Assembly: GCA_016185345.1 (NCBI GenBank)
Contig: JACPNS010000022.1
Span: forward strand, 116,328-180,327
Source of the DNA: Solirubrobacterales bacterium
GTDB lineage: Bacteria; Actinomycetota; Thermoleophilia; Solirubrobacterales; JACPNS01
Direction of reading: 5' to 3'
Length of the DNA: 64,000 nucleotides
The position numbers and the translations under genes are program-made. The notes beneath the pieces are model-generated. The model made no database searches. It worked only from the letters and a program-made list of their open reading frames with translations, and was not told the DNA's origin. Positions 63,393 through 64,000 of the stretch are shown piece by piece; the stretch's first letter is position 1; each line of letters starts with the position of its first letter.

Positions 63393-63926
63393 CTACTCCT
63401 TGTCCTTGGTTGAGGCCCGGATAGCTGGCTCAAATTCAAACGGTTCGACGTTCGGTAGGAACGCGGCACGAATCCGCTCCCACTGCTCAGCCGACAATCG
63501 GCTATGAGACTTCCGAAGAGTTCTCGGATTTATCCCCTCAATGTTCTCCAGCTTTGGCGCGAGCGCGAGACTCGGTACGACAATCCTGGGAACTACTTCA
63601 ACGTTCCATGGCCAGCGCTTGGCTGCAGGTCCATCCGAGCGAAGTACATCGCCAGTCTTCACCTCAACGACGGCCGGGAAAACCCGCTCTCGGGACCCCG
63701 CCGCGTAGTAGACGAGTAGATCGCCACGCTTCAGCGACCGTGGATGCTGGGAAAACCAGACGTTGTTGAGGATTCGGCGGTTGACGCCGGTCGTGGATGA
63801 GCTTTCAACCAACACGCCCTCATCGCCATCAGCAACGCCCAACCAATCGTCGCGAAGTGGAGCATCTCCAGCGTCGACAGTTTTGATCCATGCCCATCGT
63901 CCAGTACCAGCTCTATCGTGCGCCAT
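63393..63926 (-). CDS. EVE/PUA-like domain protein
   Basis: A 177-residue protein; start at ATG 63926 (MAHDRAGTGRW), preceded by AGGA; the frame extends 10 codons into the promoter repeat and is not believed there. SLKRGDLLVYYAAGSRERVFPAVVEV and WPWNVEVVPRIVV, then ENIEGINPRTLRKSHSRLS, match the EVE fold that binds modified bases. Heads an operon with the AAA+ ATPase. Confidence 0.78.
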   Translation of the reverse strand: MAHDRAGTGRWAWIKTVDAGDAPLRDDWLGVADGDEGVLVESSSTTGVNRRILNNVWFSQHPRSLKRGDLLVYYAAGSRERVFPAVVEVKTGDVLRSDGPAAKRWPWNVEVVPRIVVPSLALAPKLENIEGINPRTLRKSHSRLSAEQWERIRAAFLPNVEPFEFEPAIRASTKDKE

Positions 63927-63947
63927 TCTATTCCTAACTGAATGTTT

Positions 63948-63986
63948 TATAAACAAGATTTTGATTACTCTAACACCTTGTTTATA
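63948..63986. promoter_or_regulatory. 10-bp inverted repeat upstream of the EVE-AAA operon
   Basis: TATAAACAAG (63948-63957) and CTTGTTTATA (63977-63986) are perfect inverted copies separated by 19 bp in an AT-rich promoter region just before the EVE gene. Likely operator; its regulator is probably outside the window. Confidence 0.55.
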
Positions 63987-64000
63987 GGCTTTTTCCCATT

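Noticed and set aside
1..64000. CRISPR arrays, rRNA operons
   Set aside because: No regularly spaced repeats and no rRNA-like sequence were seen on reading the window.

Overview
The window reads as a chromosomal segment of a high-GC actinobacterium. Secreted proteins with Lys-rich, collagen-like or lamin-tail repeats, alkane and aromatic catabolism genes, abundant TetR regulators, near-leaderless promoters and a mycobacterial-type SOS box all fit Actinomycetota. Class Thermoleophilia (Solirubrobacterales-like) is my best guess, but that is inference from protein style, not a placement. No rRNA, confident tRNA or CRISPR array was seen.

Positions 1-21,000 are mostly housekeeping and catabolic genes: an ABC-F ATPase running off the left edge, a secreted S15-type peptidase, thioesterase, alpha/beta hydrolase and PhnA/YjdM genes, a lone PLD-helicase-DUF3427 protein, a 1260-residue secreted multidomain protein, an SDR, and a translationally coupled four-gene aromatic ring-cleavage operon (FAH-type hydrolase, FAD monooxygenase, NmrA-like, extradiol dioxygenase) with a TetR gene and acyltransferase beyond it. 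Gene decay is obvious here: a frameshifted CAP protein, an acyl-CoA dehydrogenase with two internal deletions, a P450 stub.

Positions 21,000-34,500 are accessory. A Fic/partner pair with an operator array is followed by a scar of mobile-element remnants (IS-end-like repeats, dead integrase). Then come two 183-bp direct repeats, 10,772 bp apart, each holding a conserved 96-nt hairpin. Between them lie an alkane-oxidation regulon (R2lox-like oxidase-rubredoxin-P450 operon and alkB, sharing a 17-bp operator), a deletion scar that removed both N-termini of a divergent BtrH/TetR pair, a TetR/MFS efflux pair and an AbiEi-like-Fic fusion.

Positions 34,900-64,000 form a dense defence island. It contains a phosphoribosyltransferase-DprA operon with a perfect SOS box at its start codon; a ubiquitin-like operon (Ubl, E2/E1 fusion, DUF6527, plus a HEPN candidate) divergent from an XRE-ImmA/IrrE pair; a wrecked helicase; an 11.4-kb operon of SNF2-DUF3883 helicase, DUF1156 methylase, DUF262/HNH protein and HEPN-DUF499 ATPase; PD-(D/E)XK and HEPN proteins; small membrane proteins; and an EVE-AAA ATPase operon at the right edge. 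The most promising candidates for undescribed systems are the SOS-controlled PRTase-DprA pair, the Ubl operon with its HEPN gene and protease-type regulator, the four-gene methylase/DUF262/DUF499 operon, and the hairpin repeat family.
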